Shown one piece after another: positions 7,446 to 8,703 of a stretch of 8,703 nucleotides of DNA (its first letter is position 1; every line of letters starts with the position of its first letter). The notes beneath the pieces are model-generated. The model did not search any database, was not told the DNA's origin, and was given only the letters and a program-made list of their open reading frames with translations. The position numbers and the translations under genes are program-made. This DNA comes from Planctomycetaceae bacterium. Lineage in GTDB: Bacteria > Planctomycetota > Planctomycetia > Pirellulales > Thermoguttaceae. Location of the stretch: the NCBI GenBank assembly GCA_031267635.1, contig JAIRYX010000383.1, positions 1 to 8,703 of the forward strand, read 5' to 3'.

Positions 7446-8703
7446 TTATGGGATATATGTAACATGTTTGTCAGAAATATGTCCTAACATTTTCAACAGA
7501 CGCATCGACACATTCGCACTGATCGTATGAACGCTGCCGTCGCCCGCAAGAAAGTTGGCGACGCCGACATGGGAACCGCCGAATTGCGGATAATATGCAC
7601 GTAACGGAACGGCTTGAACATCATTTATCTTTGTCGTGTTGTTCACCTCATCCGGGGCTTTGGCAATAATGGAGGACGAATCGCCGCAGTTTAAATCCCT
7701 GCCCACAGCATGACCGCCGGTTATTGACACACTTAAATACGGTGCGTCGTAAGCGCCGTCCACGGATCTTGCCCATCCGAGATTACTGAACGGAACATAT
7801 TTTTCACCGACAAACAACGTATTACTCAACCCGTCAATAATTGCCGCAAAACTGTCATTCGGAGACCAGGAATCGCCGTCTGCCACTCCGACTTTGACTG
7901 CCGAATAAATTCCATTATTACTACCGGTTCCCAATACATTAACCCCTAACGTCATAACATTATCATCCCATGTTCCGTTCCAATTCGAATACATCAAAAC
8001 AACAACGGCATAGTCGCCAAGAGGACCGGGCGGGGTAGCCATAGACATAAACCCAACTAGTCCGGCTTCACTCTGCGACGTCTTACCAACGTTGTAATCA
8101 TCATAAAAATAAGGTCTGTTACGCCGGGACGGGCATTGATAGAAAGATAAACCGCCGAGTCCTTTTTTAAAGGTCTCTCTTTCCGCATCGGTTTCAATTT
8201 TTTGCCACCAATGCGTCCAGTCCAACGGCACCCGAAAGCCCTTCACTGTCGTACTACCCTGCACATAAGTCAGATTGGTCAAATTGTCATAAAGCGACTG
8301 TTGTTCGAGGTAGGGAAGCAAAAGACCGAAGAACGAGATATATTCGTATGCCGTTCCCACAGCGGGAGTAGTAGGATACTGCGCCGCTTTGAACGGCGTT
8401 ATTCCTTTTCGCGCATCGTGAAAGTTGTGAACCGCCAACCCCTGTTGCTTGAGATTGTTGGAACACTGCATTCTTCGCGCCGCTTCGCGAGCGGTTTGAA
8501 CAGCGGGCAACAGAAGCGCAATCAAAATTCCAATGATTGCGACAACGACAAGAAGTTCAATCAGCGTAAATGCCGCTATACGAACCGATAATTCGGGCTG
8601 GATTGCTGGATTGCTGGATTGCTGGATTGCTGGATTGCTGGATTGCTGGATTGCTGGATTGCTGGATTGCTGGATTGCTGGATTGCTGGATTGCTGGATT
8701 GCT
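7446..8703 (-). CDS. DUF1559 family pseudopilin-like protein with H-X9-DG C-terminus (5' end outside window)
   Basis: The stop is at 7446-7448 and the frame is open to the right edge (418 visible codons). The visible N-terminus is a run of SNPAIQQS repeats, then PELSVRIA and the type IV prepilin-like segment AFTLIELLVVVAIIGILIAL, followed by LLPAVQTAREAARRMQCSNN, the hallmark of the planctomycete DUF1559 family. Near the C-terminus, HVGVANFLAGDG fits the H-X9-DG motif exactly. YQCPSRR in the middle resembles the conserved Cys-Pro motif of the family. The protein should be inserted in the membrane by its hydrophobic N-terminal helix and may be processed by a prepilin peptidase. The residue before the expected cleavage site is Ala, not the usual Gly. 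No ATG, GTG or TTG lies in frame between the right edge and the prepilin segment; the TTG at 8525 falls inside the hydrophobic helix and cannot be the true start. The start must therefore lie beyond the window, unless the gene is broken. Family function is unknown; planctomycete genomes carry many copies. Confidence 0.92.
   Translation of the reverse strand, partial: AIQQSSNPAIQQSSNPAIQQSSNPAIQQSSNPAIQPELSVRIAAFTLIELLVVVAIIGILIALLLPAVQTAREAARRMQCSNNLKQQGLAVHNFHDARKGITPFKAAQYPTTPAVGTAYEYISFFGLLLPYLEQQSLYDNLTNLTYVQGSTTVKGFRVPLDWTHWWQKIETDAERETFKKGLGGLSFYQCPSRRNRPYFYDDYNVGKTSQSEAGLVGFMSMATPPGPLGDYAVVVLMYSNWNGTWDDNVMTLGVNVLGTGSNNGIYSAVKVGVADGDSWSPNDSFAAIIDGLSNTLFVGEKYVPFSNLGWARSVDGAYDAPYLSVSITGGHAVGRDLNCGDSSSIIAKAPDEVNNTTKINDVQAVPLRAYYPQFGGSHVGVANFLAGDGSVHTISANVSMRLLKMLGHISDKHVTYIP
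8597..8703. repeat. Perfect 8-bp tandem repeat (GATTGCTG)n in the 5' part of the DUF1559 gene
   Basis: The unit GATTGCTG (minus strand AGCAATCC) is repeated without a single mismatch for 107 bases, about 13.4 copies, and continues to the end of the window, so the true copy number is unknown. Three units (24 bases) encode the eight residues SNPAIQQS on the minus strand in the frame of the downstream gene. The unit contains no stop codon in any frame on the minus strand and no ATG, GTG or TTG on that strand. Because the unit length is not a multiple of three, gain or loss of one copy changes the frame. The repeat at the very end of the window may also mark an assembly break. Confidence 0.97.

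Noticed and set aside
7446..8525. TTG at 8525 as start of the DUF1559 protein
   Set aside because: It lies in the middle of the hydrophobic prepilin helix; the frame continues upstream through FTLIELL into the repeat tract.
8202..8591. Plus-strand 129-codon frame opposite the DUF1559 gene
   Set aside because: It is the complement of a well-conserved coding region, with no ribosome-binding site or recognisable domain.
8597..8703. CRISPR array
   Set aside because: The repeat unit is 8 bases with no spacers; it is a simple tandem repeat.

Overview
The window most likely comes from a planctomycete, and all four recognisable genes lie on the minus strand. Two signatures point there. The first is the LEPR-XLL-type N-terminal motif on a giant protein (LEPLEDRQML, residues 29-38). 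The second is a DUF1559 pseudopilin-like protein with the FTLIELL prepilin segment, the AREAARR motif and a C-terminal H-X9-DG motif. Base composition leans AT, unlike many free-living planctomycetes; a host-associated or other AT-richer lineage is possible, but this is inference.

Layout, in the direction of transcription (high to low coordinates): (1) 8703-7446, a DUF1559 protein whose start lies beyond the right edge. Its leader region is made of a perfect 8-bp tandem repeat (8597-8703) that runs off the window. (2) 7355-6951, a small lipoprotein of the type commonly found next to DUF1559 genes in planctomycetes. (3) 6735-5620, a secreted TlpA/ResA-like thioredoxin-fold protein with a CGPC active site and a long helical N-terminal region. 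(4) A 494-bp intergenic stretch (5126-5619) with a nested inverted-repeat, MITE-like element at 5333-5461 and two weaker hairpins. (5) 5125-1, the first 1708 codons of a giant surface or secreted protein. It has five CSLREA-like/parallel beta-helix modules, three intact choice-of-anchor-Q-type segments and two fibronectin type III domains. The gene continues past the left edge without a stop.

All recognised products appear to work outside the cytoplasm: a pseudopilin-like protein, a lipoprotein, a periplasmic thioredoxin and a giant modular envelope or secreted protein. No shared pathway can be shown, and the gaps of 90, 215 and 494 bases do not force a single operon. No tRNA, rRNA, CRISPR array, transposase or defence gene was seen.

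The most interesting signals are two. One is the 8-bp repeat in the leader of the DUF1559 gene: because 8 is not a multiple of 3, copy-number change would switch the reading frame, making it a candidate phase-variable locus. The other is the highly similar 1.28-kb tandem modules within the giant gene, which suggest recent internal duplication.
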